Assembly (NCBI GenBank): GCA_007753675.1 | Contig: CP036432.1 | Coordinates: forward strand, 6,822,233-6,886,232 | Source: Stieleria magnilauensis | GTDB taxonomy: Bacteria > Planctomycetota > Planctomycetia > Pirellulales > Pirellulaceae | Reading direction: 5' to 3' | Length of the DNA stretch: 64,000 nt | In this document: positions 45,090-54,280 of the stretch, piece after piece | Layout: every line of letters starts with the position of its first letter | Position numbering within the stretch: the stretch's first letter is position 1 | Notes under the pieces: model-generated | Database searches by the model: none | Seen by the model: the letters and a program-made list of their open reading frames with translations, nothing else | Told to the model about the DNA's origin: nothing | Position numbers and translations under genes: made by a program

Positions 45090-45808
45090 GTGCCCATCCG
45101 AGCGACGCGTCCTCCGGTGACGGCGAATCACCCGCCGACCTGATCAACGAAGCGCAGGGATTGGTGCGTTCGCTGGCGATGCGGGTGCACCGTTCGCTGC
45201 CGATCCCGATGGATCTGGACGACCTGATCGCCTACGGCCAACTGGGGCTGGCCGAAGCGGCACAGAAATACGACCCCGAATGCGGCGCCCGCTTCACGAC
45301 GTTCGCCTATTACCGAGTCCGCGGGGCGATCTACGACGGGGTCTCGAAGATGAACTGGACCAGTCGCGCGCGGTTGCGGCGGATGCGGTTTCGCGACATG
45401 GCTGAGGATGTCCTGCACGCGGAATCCTCAAAGTCGGAATCCGCTAGCGATGGCACCAGTTCCAACGAGGATGCGGATTGGTTGGGTAAGATGGCCGAGC
45501 GGCTGGCGATCGTCTACCTGGCCAGCGGTGACGACGATTCGGAAACGAGTGTCTTGGCACAAGCGGCCGATCAGCACGAGATCCCCAGCAAGGTCGTTGC
45601 AAACCGCGAAATGCAAACAACGCTACGCAAATTGGTCAACGACCTGCCCAATGATGCCAAACGATTGATCATCGCCATCTATTTCGAAGGTTTTTCGCTG
45701 ACCGAAGCGGCCGATCGCATTGGGATCAGCAAGAGTTGGGCGAGTCGAATACATGCGAAGAGTCTGGACCAGATGGCCCAGAGCCTGCGTCGCAGCGGCA
45801 ACGATTAA
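45086..45808 (+). CDS. FliA/WhiG-like sigma-70 family factor
   Basis: 240 residues from the GTG at 45086, which overlaps the previous stop (GTGA) and has an AGGAG site upstream. Region 2 is very clear: MRVHRSLPIPMDLDDLIAYG, GLAEAAQKYDPECGARFTTF and AYYRVRGAIYDGV, the form seen in FliA/WhiG/SigB-group factors. Region 3 is weak. Region 4 at the C-terminus reads LRKLVNDLPNDAKRLIIAIYF, then GFSLTEAADRIGISKSWASRIHA, the helix-turn-helix that reads the -35 box. A factor inside the T6SS operon implies dedicated control of secretion genes or effectors. Confidence 0.85.
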   Translation: MSAHPSDASSGDGESPADLINEAQGLVRSLAMRVHRSLPIPMDLDDLIAYGQLGLAEAAQKYDPECGARFTTFAYYRVRGAIYDGVSKMNWTSRARLRRMRFRDMAEDVLHAESSKSESASDGTSSNEDADWLGKMAERLAIVYLASGDDDSETSVLAQAADQHEIPSKVVANREMQTTLRKLVNDLPNDAKRLIIAIYFEGFSLTEAADRIGISKSWASRIHAKSLDQMAQSLRRSGND

Positions 45809-45855
45809 ACGTATTCCCGTGAGACGTCCACTACGCTGGGCACCGAGAGTTCATC

Positions 45856-47001
45856 ATGGCATCTGAAACGACACTTGATTTTGATCAACTGCTGGCCCCG
45901 ATTTCGGACGAATCCCCGAGCGGGCAGTATCTGCGTCGCAGCGATTTCGAGCGGTTCCAGCGCGCCAAGGACGCACGCGCCGAGGCGGTCAATGCGGAAC
46001 GCAAGATTCGCGAATTCGCAATGTACGACGAGGACGAACTGGCGGCGTTGAGCGATCAGGGACAGGGCGTCGAAGTGCCCAGCTCGCCGGACTGGCGATC
46101 CGTGCTGGACCAATGCGTCGACATCATCGCGCATCATTCCAAAGACCTGTGGGTGGCGTCCTGGTTGGTCGAAGCCAACACGCGACGCAACGGTTACGCC
46201 GGCGCACGCGACGCCTTTCGATTGATCAGCAAGATTTGCGAGACGTATTGGGACGGGATTTATCCGCCACACGACGACGAGGACGGGTATCTGGACACCG
46301 TTTCGCAGCTGGCCAGTTTGAACGGTGTGGAAGGACCGGGGACATTGATCGCCCCGCTGGAGGAAATTCCGTTGCTGCCCGAGTACGGCGCGCTGACTTA
46401 CGCGGCCTACCGCGAGGCGACCGTCGGGGGCGGTGGCGGCGAAGTCACCGAGAATGACTTCGACAATGCGGTCCGCCAGATCGATTTGGATCAATTGCGG
46501 CAACAAGAGGAAGACCTTGCCGAGGCGATCGAGGCTTACAAAGAAATGACCGCGGTGCTGGAATCCAAGTGCCGCGTCGAGGGCGAAGAGGACCACACGC
46601 CGCCGAGCAGTCAGATCCGACGGACATTGGAAACGATTCAGCAGGCGTTCTCAAACCTGACACGCAACCTGTTGTCCAGCAACGGTGACGCAGAACCCGA
46701 AGGCGACGGGGAGACCACGGCGACAGGATTGACGCCCAATGCGGGGCCCAAGGTCGATCTGGCACAGGCCCAGGTCAACAATCGCGAAGACGCGTTTCGG
46801 ATGTTGATGAAGGCCAGCGAATTCTTTCGCAAGACCGAGCCGCATTCGCCGGTCAGTTACATGTTGCAACAGACCGTCGAATTCGGACGCATGGACCTGC
46901 CGACCTTGCTGCAAAAATTAATACAAGACTCAAGTGTGCTGAAGAACTTGTCCGAACGCACCGGGATTCCGGTCAAGGAGGATGAGTACGAGGATGATTG
47001 A
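45856..47001 (+). CDS. tssA: T6SS protein TssA (ImpA N-terminal family)
   Basis: 381 residues. The ImpA_N domain is obvious: LLAPISDESPSGQYLRRSDF, SPDWRSVLDQCVDIIAHHSKD, LWVASWLVEANTRRNGYAGA and CETYWDGIYPPHDDEDG. The C-terminus has PVSYMLQQTVEFGRMDLPTLL, the short type of TssA ending. TssA guides baseplate and sheath polymerisation. Gene lies 47 bases after the sigma factor and 131 bases before tssB. Confidence 0.92.
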   Translation: MASETTLDFDQLLAPISDESPSGQYLRRSDFERFQRAKDARAEAVNAERKIREFAMYDEDELAALSDQGQGVEVPSSPDWRSVLDQCVDIIAHHSKDLWVASWLVEANTRRNGYAGARDAFRLISKICETYWDGIYPPHDDEDGYLDTVSQLASLNGVEGPGTLIAPLEEIPLLPEYGALTYAAYREATVGGGGGEVTENDFDNAVRQIDLDQLRQQEEDLAEAIEAYKEMTAVLESKCRVEGEEDHTPPSSQIRRTLETIQQAFSNLTRNLLSSNGDAEPEGDGETTATGLTPNAGPKVDLAQAQVNNREDAFRMLMKASEFFRKTEPHSPVSYMLQQTVEFGRMDLPTLLQKLIQDSSVLKNLSERTGIPVKEDEYEDD

Positions 47002-47132
47002 GACACATTTTCACTAGTTTCTTGTCGCTCGGCCGCCCCGCAAAGCTTGCTTGGGGGGGGCCGGTGACTTAAAACCGAATGGTAGAGGGGCTCGTGTTCG
47101 AGCTCGCAAATCGCGCGTCTGGAGATAATGAG

Positions 47133-47651
47133 ATGGCCGAAAGCCAACAACAAAAGTTGAACCGTGTCCGAAAGCCTCGCGTTCACATCACCTATGAGGT
47201 GGAAACCGAAGGGGCACAGGTCGTCAAAGAGCTGCCTTTTGTGGTCGGCGTGATGGGCGATTTCTCGGGGGACCCGACGAGCAAGTTGAAACCGTTGAAG
47301 GATCGAAAGTTTATCCAAATCGACCGCGACAACTTCAACGATGTGTTGCAACGCATGACACCGGGATTGAACATGCGTGTCGAAAACACGCTGGCCGGTG
47401 ACGGCAGCGAAATGTCGGTCAACTTGGACTTCAAATCGATGGACGACTTCGAACCGGCGAACATCGTCGACAAGGTCGATCCGCTGAAGAAGTTGATGGC
47501 CACGCGAAACAAGCTGCGTGATCTGGCCACCAAAATCGATCGGAGCGACGATCTGGAAAACGTGCTGGAACAAGTGCTCAAAAACAGCGACCAGCTCAAG
47601 CAGCTTTCCGGAGAGCTTGGCATGGACAACGACGAACCGGCAGCGGAATAA
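47133..47651 (+). CDS. tssB: T6SS sheath small subunit TssB (VipA)
   Basis: 172 residues from the ATG at 47133 with GGAGATAATGAG in front; the frame to 47079 is not needed. Conserved features: [20 protein letters not shown] near the start, [14 protein letters not shown], then [14 protein letters not shown]. It pairs with TssC to form the contractile sheath. Length and motifs are normal for the family. Confidence 0.96.
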   Translation: MAESQQQKLNRVRKPRVHITYEVETEGAQVVKELPFVVGVMGDFSGDPTSKLKPLKDRKFIQIDRDNFNDVLQRMTPGLNMRVENTLAGDGSEMSVNLDFKSMDDFEPANIVDKVDPLKKLMATRNKLRDLATKIDRSDDLENVLEQVLKNSDQLKQLSGELGMDNDEPAAE

Positions 47652-47717
47652 CCCCCGCCCCCGTTCGTCCTTCAAACTATTCTGAATCAATCCCCCGATG
47701 TGAGGAGTCAACTTGCC

Positions 47718-49217
47718 ATGAGTACCGGTGAGACCGAAGGCCAAGCTGAACAGCAGTCAACGACCGAGACCGAAGAAAGTGTCAGTCTACTGGAAACCGC
47801 GATCGCGGCGACCAAAAAGACCGAACGCTCTCGTGCCGAAGAGCTGATCAAAACGCTGACCGAAGAAGCCCTGAAGGGGACCGTCACGTTTGACAAGGAT
47901 GTCATGCGATCGATCAATGCCGCCATCGCCGGCATCGATGCCAAAATGAGCACCCAGCTCGCCGCGATCATGCATCACGAGAAATTCCAAAAACTGGAAG
48001 GCTCGTGGCGCGGACTGCATCACCTGGTCCAGAACAGCGAGACCGGTGACTCCTTGAAAATCCGCGTGCTCAACTGTGGCAAACGCGAGTTGTTCAAGGA
48101 CATGGACCGAGCCGTCGAGTTCGACCAGAGCCAGTTGTTCAAAAAACTCTACGAAGACGAATTCGGCACTCCCGGTGGCGCCCCCTACGGCGCGCTGATC
48201 GGCGATTACGAGTTCACCAACCATCCCGAAGACGTCGATCTGCTGACCAGCGTCAGCGGTGTCGCCGCCTCGGCGTTCTGCCCCTTCATCTCCGCCACCG
48301 CGCCGCAACTGTTCGGGTTCGACGAGTGGACCGAACTTTCCAAACCGCGTGACTTGGCCCGCATCTTTGATTCGGCCGAATACACCAAGTGGAAAAGCTT
48401 CCGCGAGAGCGAAGACAGCCGGTTCTGTGTGTTGACGATGCCGCGAACCCTGGCCCGATTGCCCTACGGTGCCAACACCAAGACCATCGACGAATTCGCC
48501 TACGAAGAAGTCCCGGTGGGGAAAAAGGGCGAATCCATCCACGTCGCGCACGACGAATTCTGTTGGATGAACACGGCCTACGTGATGGGCACGAAATTGA
48601 CCGACGCGTTCGCCAAGACCGGTTTCTGCACCACGATTCGCGGTGTCGAAAACGGCGGCAAGGTCGAAGGTCTGCCCTCGTATATCTTCAAGGCCGATGA
48701 CGGCGACATGGACTTGAAATGTCCGACCGAAATCGCCATCACCGATCGCCGTGAAAAAGAACTCAGCGATCTCGGGTTCCTGCCCCTATGCCACTTCAAG
48801 AACACCGACTACTCGGTCTTCTTTGGCGCCCAAACGACCCAGAAACCCAAGCTCTACGATCGCCCCGAAGCGACCGCCAACGCGGCGATCAGCGCCCGGT
48901 TGCCGTACATTATGGCCACCAGCCGCTTCTCGCACTACTTGAAGGTCCTCGGACGCGACAAGATCGGCTCCTTCATGGAAGCGAGCGATTGCGAAGCATG
49001 GCTGGATCGCTGGATCCACAACTACGTGACCAGCGACCCCAATCCGCCGTCGGACGTGAGGGCCCGTTATCCGCTGGCCGAAGCACGCGTCGAGGTCAAG
49101 GAGATCCCCGGCAAACCGGGCTCCTACAACGCCGTGGCGTGGATGAGACCCTGGCTGCAAATGGAAGAGTTGACGACCAGCATGCGAATGGTCGCCAGCA
49201 TTCCCAAGCTCGGCTGA
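47718..49217 (+). CDS. tssC: T6SS sheath large subunit TssC (VipB)
   Basis: 499 residues from the ATG at 47718 (GAGGAG upstream). Family motifs in order: [105 protein letters not shown] and [21 protein letters not shown]. It assembles with TssB into the sheath. It follows tssB by 66 bases. Confidence 0.97.
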   Translation: MSTGETEGQAEQQSTTETEESVSLLETAIAATKKTERSRAEELIKTLTEEALKGTVTFDKDVMRSINAAIAGIDAKMSTQLAAIMHHEKFQKLEGSWRGLHHLVQNSETGDSLKIRVLNCGKRELFKDMDRAVEFDQSQLFKKLYEDEFGTPGGAPYGALIGDYEFTNHPEDVDLLTSVSGVAASAFCPFISATAPQLFGFDEWTELSKPRDLARIFDSAEYTKWKSFRESEDSRFCVLTMPRTLARLPYGANTKTIDEFAYEEVPVGKKGESIHVAHDEFCWMNTAYVMGTKLTDAFAKTGFCTTIRGVENGGKVEGLPSYIFKADDGDMDLKCPTEIAITDRREKELSDLGFLPLCHFKNTDYSVFFGAQTTQKPKLYDRPEATANAAISARLPYIMATSRFSHYLKVLGRDKIGSFMEASDCEAWLDRWIHNYVTSDPNPPSDVRARYPLAEARVEVKEIPGKPGSYNAVAWMRPWLQMEELTTSMRMVASIPKLG

Positions 49218-49303
49218 TCCGGAACCAGAGTTATCGAAGTGCCCGTCGCCGATGGCGCGGGCAAAAGCCGTTGGTGTCTAGGCTTTAGCCGATCCCTCTG
49301 CAC

Positions 49304-49435
49304 CAACGCTGTGAAGCATTTATTCCCCGCGATTTACGAGAAGTTAGCGGCAGGACGCAAGCCCTCCGGTTCCTCATCGTTCCCGAAACACCGGAGGGCT
49401 CGCGCCCTACCGCTAAGAAATGCTTCACAGCGTTG
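49304..49435. repeat. MITE-like element, single-unit copy, between the two tssC genes
   Basis: Ends are the inverted repeat CAACGCTGTGAAGCATTT / AAATGCTTCACAGCGTTG, flanked by a perfect 9-bp duplication CCTCTGCAC (49295-49303 and 49436-49444). One internal hairpin unit (49343-49416) with arms TAGCGGCAGG... and its complement. Same element as 7052-9448, which has four units. Confidence 0.85.
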
Positions 49436-49494
49436 CCTCTGCACCCTGGAATGCCTGAAGGCTGCACGCCAACCATTGCCAAGAGCAAGCCACG

Positions 49495-51066
49495 ATGTCG
49501 CCTGCCGAGTTCCACTCCGATGGATCGTTTCACACCGAAGTACTCGCGGAGTCTCTGCTTCAGCGAGTCCTGTCGGCTGTCGCAGTGGACAGTCACGACG
49601 ACCGCGCGGCGCCGACTTCGCCATCCGCTTCGACGCCTCTGGCGAAGTTTCTTGCCGCTGACGGTGTCGAAGAGTCGCTGGAATGCTGGTTCGGCAAAAG
49701 CTGGAGCCAAGATCGGCGGCTGCGAGACAAGGAATCGGTGCTCGCCCGCCTGGCCGCCGACATCGCCGAGATCGATCGGTTGCTCAACGACCAGATCAAC
49801 GCGATTTTGCATCACCCCAAGTTCCAGCGTTTGGAATCCTCCTGGCGCGGGCTCGCGTTTCTGGTCCGCCGAGCGGACATCGAAAGCGATCCGATGATCA
49901 AGGTCCGCGTGTTGTCGGCACGCTGGAAAGAACTCGAAAAAGACTTTGAACGCAACGTCGAATTCGATCAGAGCGCCCTGTTCAAAAAGGTCTACGAGGA
50001 AGAACTGGGGATGCCCGGCGGGGAACCGTTCGGCGTGCTGATCGGAGACTACGACATCCATCCCCGCGTGTCGGCAGAACACCCGACCGATGACCTCTCG
50101 ATCCTGAGAGCGTTGTCGGGTGTGGCGGCCAGCTCGTTTTGCCCGGTGCTGTTAGCGGCCAGCCCAGAGCTACTGGACCTGGAGAGCTTTTCGGAGCTGC
50201 AGGTGACACGCGACCATGAGGCCCGTCTGTCGCGAACGGATTATCTGAAATGGAACGCCCTGCGTGACGATGAAGACGCCCGATTCGTCGGCGTCGTGCT
50301 GCCGCGAATCCTGATGCGTGGGCCCTACGAAGACGACGGTAGCCGGATCGATCGATTTGTTTTCCGCGAAGACGTCTTCAGCCCCGACGGAAAAAGTTAT
50401 TTGTGGGGCAACCCCGGCTATGCCTACGCGGCGGTGTTGATGCGTTCGTTTGCGACCAGCGGTTGGCTGGCCGACATCCGCGGACTCCGCCAAGACGTCG
50501 AAGGCGGCGGACTGGTCTCCGATCTGCCCGCGCTGAGTTTTCCCACCGACGCGCCCGGTGTGGTCCCGCGACCGATGACCGAAATCGCGGTCACCGATTC
50601 CCTGGAACGACAACTCAGCGATTTGGGCCTGCTGCCGATCTGCGATTGCAAAGACACGCCGATGGCGGTGTTCGCCAGCGGCCAATCGCTACAACGTCCC
50701 AAGAAGTACGACACCGCCGACGCCAACACCAACGCAAAAATCAGTGCGATGCTGCCTTACATGTTGACGGTTTCCCGGTTCGCCCACTACATCAAAGTGA
50801 TCGGCAGAACCAAAATGGGCTCGTTTACCACGGCCGAAGAATTGCAACGCTTGCTGCACGACTGGATCATCGAATACGTCACCGCCGACCGGGAAGCCAG
50901 CGCCGACGTGAAAAGCCGCAAACCACTTCGCGAAGCCAGCATCACCGTTCAACCCGACCCCGGTAAGCCGGGATCGTTTTACTGTATCATGCGGTTGGCG
51001 CCGCATTACGAACTCGACGAAATGGTCGGAAGCGTTCGCCTGCAGACCCGGATCGGACGCTCGTAG
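49495..51066 (+). CDS. Second TssC-family sheath protein
   Basis: 523 residues, clearly a paralogue of the preceding tssC: ILHHPKFQRLESSWRGLAFL, VEFDQSALFKKVYEEELGMP, FGVLIGDYDI, VAASSFCPVLLAASPELL, RFVGVVLPRILMRGPYE, QLSDLGLLPICDCKDTPMAV and MLTVSRFAHYIKVIGRTKMG. The N-terminal 70 residues differ entirely (AEFHSDGSFHTEVLAESLL). Both are full length, so this is not a fragment. It may form mixed sheaths, a cap or a distinct sheath segment. An MITE-like element lies between it and tssC. Confidence 0.92.
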   Translation: MSPAEFHSDGSFHTEVLAESLLQRVLSAVAVDSHDDRAAPTSPSASTPLAKFLAADGVEESLECWFGKSWSQDRRLRDKESVLARLAADIAEIDRLLNDQINAILHHPKFQRLESSWRGLAFLVRRADIESDPMIKVRVLSARWKELEKDFERNVEFDQSALFKKVYEEELGMPGGEPFGVLIGDYDIHPRVSAEHPTDDLSILRALSGVAASSFCPVLLAASPELLDLESFSELQVTRDHEARLSRTDYLKWNALRDDEDARFVGVVLPRILMRGPYEDDGSRIDRFVFREDVFSPDGKSYLWGNPGYAYAAVLMRSFATSGWLADIRGLRQDVEGGGLVSDLPALSFPTDAPGVVPRPMTEIAVTDSLERQLSDLGLLPICDCKDTPMAVFASGQSLQRPKKYDTADANTNAKISAMLPYMLTVSRFAHYIKVIGRTKMGSFTTAEELQRLLHDWIIEYVTADREASADVKSRKPLREASITVQPDPGKPGSFYCIMRLAPHYELDEMVGSVRLQTRIGRS

Positions 51067-51140
51067 GATCCGGCGGATACCCATCAATCCCTTTCATTCA
51101 CTCCAACGCGCGTTCAACCGTCTAACCGAGGCATTCAACG

Positions 51141-51947
51141 ATGACAAACACTCCGATGGAGCTGTACGAAGCGGGACGGCTGGACGAAGCGGTGGACGCG
51201 TCTCTGGCGGCGGTCAAAGCCAAACCGGCCGACGTCGGATTGCGGTTTCAACTCGCCGAACTCTCCTGCATCGCCGGCAACTTTGAGCGTGCCGACAAAC
51301 AACTCGACACCGTCACCAACCAAGACCCGCAAGCGGCCATCGGTGCGGCGCTGTTGCGACAATTGGTGCGAGCGGAACTGGCCCGGCGAGAATGTTTTTT
51401 CAAAGGCCGGGTGCCGGAATTTTTGGGCGAACCGTCGGACAAACTCAAAGCACACCTTCAAGCGTTGACCCTGTATCGTTCCGGCGACGTCGCCGCCGCC
51501 GCGGCGGCCCTGGAGCCGATGGCCGAAACCGCCAACCTGAATCAGCCGATTGAAGTCGACGGCAACGAAGTCGACGAGATCCGCGACTTGGACGACCTGT
51601 TGTCGCCGGTCTTGGAAGTGCACACGACGACCGGAAAGTATTTTTGGGTCGACTGGAACCAGATCCTGGAGATGGAAATCCATCCGCCCAAGCGTCCCTT
51701 TGACCTGCTCTGGCGGCAAGCGTCTCTGTCGATCGAATCCGGCCCCGACGGCGAAGTGTACCTGCCGGCAATCTACTTGGAGCCGGCAGAAGACGGCCCG
51801 ACCGACGCCAATCTGCAACTCGGCCGCGGCACCGATTGGGTCGATTCGGGCCAGGGAATCATTCGCGGCCGCGGCCAAAAAATGCTGCTCGCGGGCGACC
51901 AAGATTTGCCGATCATGGAACTGCAAACGATTCGGCGTGGTGAGTAA
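51141..51947 (+). CDS. tagJ: T6SS accessory protein TagJ (ImpE)
   Basis: 268 residues. N-terminal tetratricopeptide-like helices (ELYEAGRLDEAVDASLAAVKAK, LRFQLAELSCIAGNFERADK) and the ImpE-type C-terminal beta domain (GNEVDEIRDLDDLLSPVLEV, KYFWVDWNQILEMEIHPPK, RPFDLLWRQASLSIE). TagJ binds the N-terminal helix of TssB and interacts with ClpV in systems where it has been studied, so it helps sheath handling. Its stop TAA is directly before the tssE ATG. Confidence 0.9.
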   Translation: MTNTPMELYEAGRLDEAVDASLAAVKAKPADVGLRFQLAELSCIAGNFERADKQLDTVTNQDPQAAIGAALLRQLVRAELARRECFFKGRVPEFLGEPSDKLKAHLQALTLYRSGDVAAAAAALEPMAETANLNQPIEVDGNEVDEIRDLDDLLSPVLEVHTTTGKYFWVDWNQILEMEIHPPKRPFDLLWRQASLSIESGPDGEVYLPAIYLEPAEDGPTDANLQLGRGTDWVDSGQGIIRGRGQKMLLAGDQDLPIMELQTIRRGE

Positions 51948-52442
51948 ATGTCTCGCGTTCCCAACGACCGCCCCCTGATTCCCAGCGTGCTCGATCGGCT
52001 GATCGACTTGGACCCTCACAATCGGACCGAAGCGCCGCTGAACCGGACCCAGGTGCTACAGCAGATGAAAGAAAGCGTGGGACGCGACCTGCAAGCACTA
52101 CTCAACACCCGCTGTCGCGCCACCAGTTGGCCGGACGATCTGAAAGAGCTGGACCGCTCGTTGTTCGCCTACGGCATTCCCGATTGCGTGGGCATCAACA
52201 CGGGCTCTCGCGAACAACAGGAAATGCTGCGTCGGATGATGCTGCGTTCGATCGAAGCCTTTGAGCCGCGATTGATCAACGTGCACGTCCGACTGGCCGA
52301 CACCAGCGATCCGACCGATCGGGCACTCCGCTTTCGTATCGACGGAATGTTGAAGGTCGACCCTGCGCCCGAGCCGGTGATTTACGACAGCAAGTTGGAC
52401 GCGACCAGCGGAGACTTTTTAGTGCGTGGAGTTCGCCGATGA
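51948..52442 (+). CDS. tssE: T6SS baseplate protein TssE (gp25-like)
   Basis: 164 residues. VLDRLIDLDPHNRTEAPLNR at the start and MKESVGRDLQALLNTRCRAT in the middle; SLFAYGIPDCVGINTGSREQ and AFEPRLINVHVRLAD fit the gp25/TssE fold. The ATG directly follows the tagJ stop, and its TGA overlaps the tssF ATG (ATGA), indicating coupled translation. Confidence 0.93.
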   Translation: MSRVPNDRPLIPSVLDRLIDLDPHNRTEAPLNRTQVLQQMKESVGRDLQALLNTRCRATSWPDDLKELDRSLFAYGIPDCVGINTGSREQQEMLRRMMLRSIEAFEPRLINVHVRLADTSDPTDRALRFRIDGMLKVDPAPEPVIYDSKLDATSGDFLVRGVRR

Positions 52443-54280
52443 CGGATCGATTGCTGCCCTACTACAACCAGGAACTTCAATACCTCCGCCGCTTCGGTTC
52501 GGAGTTCGCGCAGGAGCATCCCAAGATCGCCGCGCGGCTGCGGTTGGGCGATGATTTGAGCGAAGATCCGCACGTGTCGCGGATCATCGAGTCGTTCGCA
52601 CTGCTTTCGGCCCGCACCCGACTGAAGCTGGACGATGATTTTCCCGAAATCACGCACGCGATGTTGGGCGTGCTCTACCCGCACTATCTCGCCCCGATCC
52701 CGTCGACGGCAGTCGTCGAGTTCGCACTCGATCCGCGGCAAGCGGAATTGGTCGGCGGCTACAAGATCGCGGCCGGCGAAGGCGTGGAAACCGAGTCGAC
52801 CGAAGACGGAGCCTGCCAATATCGAACCGTCTATCCGGTCAAACTGTTTCCCTACAAAGTCGCCGCGGCAGGGTACAAGGGCCAGCCCTTTCAATGTCCC
52901 CCTTCGCCGCTGTTGCCCAAGGCCGAATCGGTCTTGCATGTGGAATTACGAAGCTTTCGCGAAGCCATCACCTTCGAAACGATGGAGATGACTTCGCTGC
53001 GGTTTTTCATCCGCGGGATCTCGCATGCCGCGATGGACTTTTACGAATTGATTCAGAACGACTCGATCGAAGTCTTGCTGGCGCGTTCTCCCACCGATCC
53101 GAAACCGATTCGATTGTCGGCCGGTGCAATCCATCCGATCGGGTTCGAGGCCGACGAGTGCATCTTTCCTTCGCAACCGAGAACGTTCAGCGGATACCGA
53201 TTGTTGTCGGAATACTTTGCAGCGCCCGAGAAATTCATGTTCTTCGACGTCAAAGGGATTTCACAGGAATCGCTCAAAGGATTCGGCGGGTCGCTGCACC
53301 TGTACGTCTTGATGAAACGCCATGTCGGCGCGGTGGAACAATTTGTCGAACCGGAAACGATTCGCATCGGTTGCACGCCGATGGTCAATCTTTTCGAGCA
53401 GCGTTGTGAACCGATCCGGGTCAGCTACACGATGCCGGAATACCGAGTGATTCCCGATGCCCGCCAGCCCCGGGCCTTTGAAGTTCACAGTCTTTCAAGC
53501 GTGACGGCAATCGATTCGGAACGCGACGAAAAGGTTTATCACCCGTTTTATTCGGTCCGGCACGCCGGCGAGGAACGGCTGCGGCGGGGGTTTTATCATT
53601 TGCATCGGCGTCGATCGGGGCAAAGCGGCGGGGCCAAGGATCTGGCGACCGAGGTCTATTTGTCATTGGTCGATTTAGATTTCCAGCCCGACCAGAGTGA
53701 CGGAACCGTGCTCGATGTGCGGGCGCTTTGCACGAGCCGAAATCTGCCCCAGCGATTGGAGTTTGGCGGCGGCCGCCCCAAGCTGCAGCTGGTTCACGGC
53801 GGACCGCTGGAAGCCCCCAAGTGCGTCACCCAACCGCGGGTGACACTGCGACCGCCGCTGGAAAAAGGCACGTACTGGCGGATGATCAGCCATCTGTCGC
53901 TCGGTCACGTGTCGCTGTTCGACGCCGACGAAGGGGCCACGGCGCTGCGAGAAATCCTGGGGCTGTACGATTTCATCGGCAAGGGAGACTCTCAGCAACG
54001 GATCGATTCGATTCGGTCGGTCAAGTGCCGGCCCGGAGTCGCGCGGTGCCAAAACCCGTCCGGCGGATCAACGCTGTGTCGCGGTCTGGACCTGGACATC
54101 TTGATCGACGAAGAACGTTTAAGCAGTGGCGGTGCCTATCTGCTCGGCATGGTGCTGGAACGATTCCTGTCCCTGTACGCTTCCATCAATTCCTTTACCC
54201 GAACCTCGTTGCGAAGTAGCCTCCGAGAACAAGAGGTTGCCCGATGGCCGGCGCGATCCGGAAGACAGACGTTTCTGTAA
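52439..54280 (+). CDS. tssF: T6SS baseplate protein TssF (VasA)
   Basis: 613 residues. Signature N-terminus LLPYYNQELQYLRRFGSEFA, then HPKIAARLRL and SRIIESFALLSARTRLKLDDDFPEIT, with MLGVLYPHYLAPIPSTAVVEF next. The end is the usual TssF tail (FLSLYASINSFTRT followed by WPARSGRQTFL), so the natural stop is at 54280 even though tssG starts at 54244. The 37-base overlap is therefore genuine and not a mis-called stop. TssF and TssG form the wedge with TssE and TssK. Confidence 0.95.
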   Translation: MTDRLLPYYNQELQYLRRFGSEFAQEHPKIAARLRLGDDLSEDPHVSRIIESFALLSARTRLKLDDDFPEITHAMLGVLYPHYLAPIPSTAVVEFALDPRQAELVGGYKIAAGEGVETESTEDGACQYRTVYPVKLFPYKVAAAGYKGQPFQCPPSPLLPKAESVLHVELRSFREAITFETMEMTSLRFFIRGISHAAMDFYELIQNDSIEVLLARSPTDPKPIRLSAGAIHPIGFEADECIFPSQPRTFSGYRLLSEYFAAPEKFMFFDVKGISQESLKGFGGSLHLYVLMKRHVGAVEQFVEPETIRIGCTPMVNLFEQRCEPIRVSYTMPEYRVIPDARQPRAFEVHSLSSVTAIDSERDEKVYHPFYSVRHAGEERLRRGFYHLHRRRSGQSGGAKDLATEVYLSLVDLDFQPDQSDGTVLDVRALCTSRNLPQRLEFGGGRPKLQLVHGGPLEAPKCVTQPRVTLRPPLEKGTYWRMISHLSLGHVSLFDADEGATALREILGLYDFIGKGDSQQRIDSIRSVKCRPGVARCQNPSGGSTLCRGLDLDILIDEERLSSGGAYLLGMVLERFLSLYASINSFTRTSLRSSLREQEVARWPARSGRQTFL

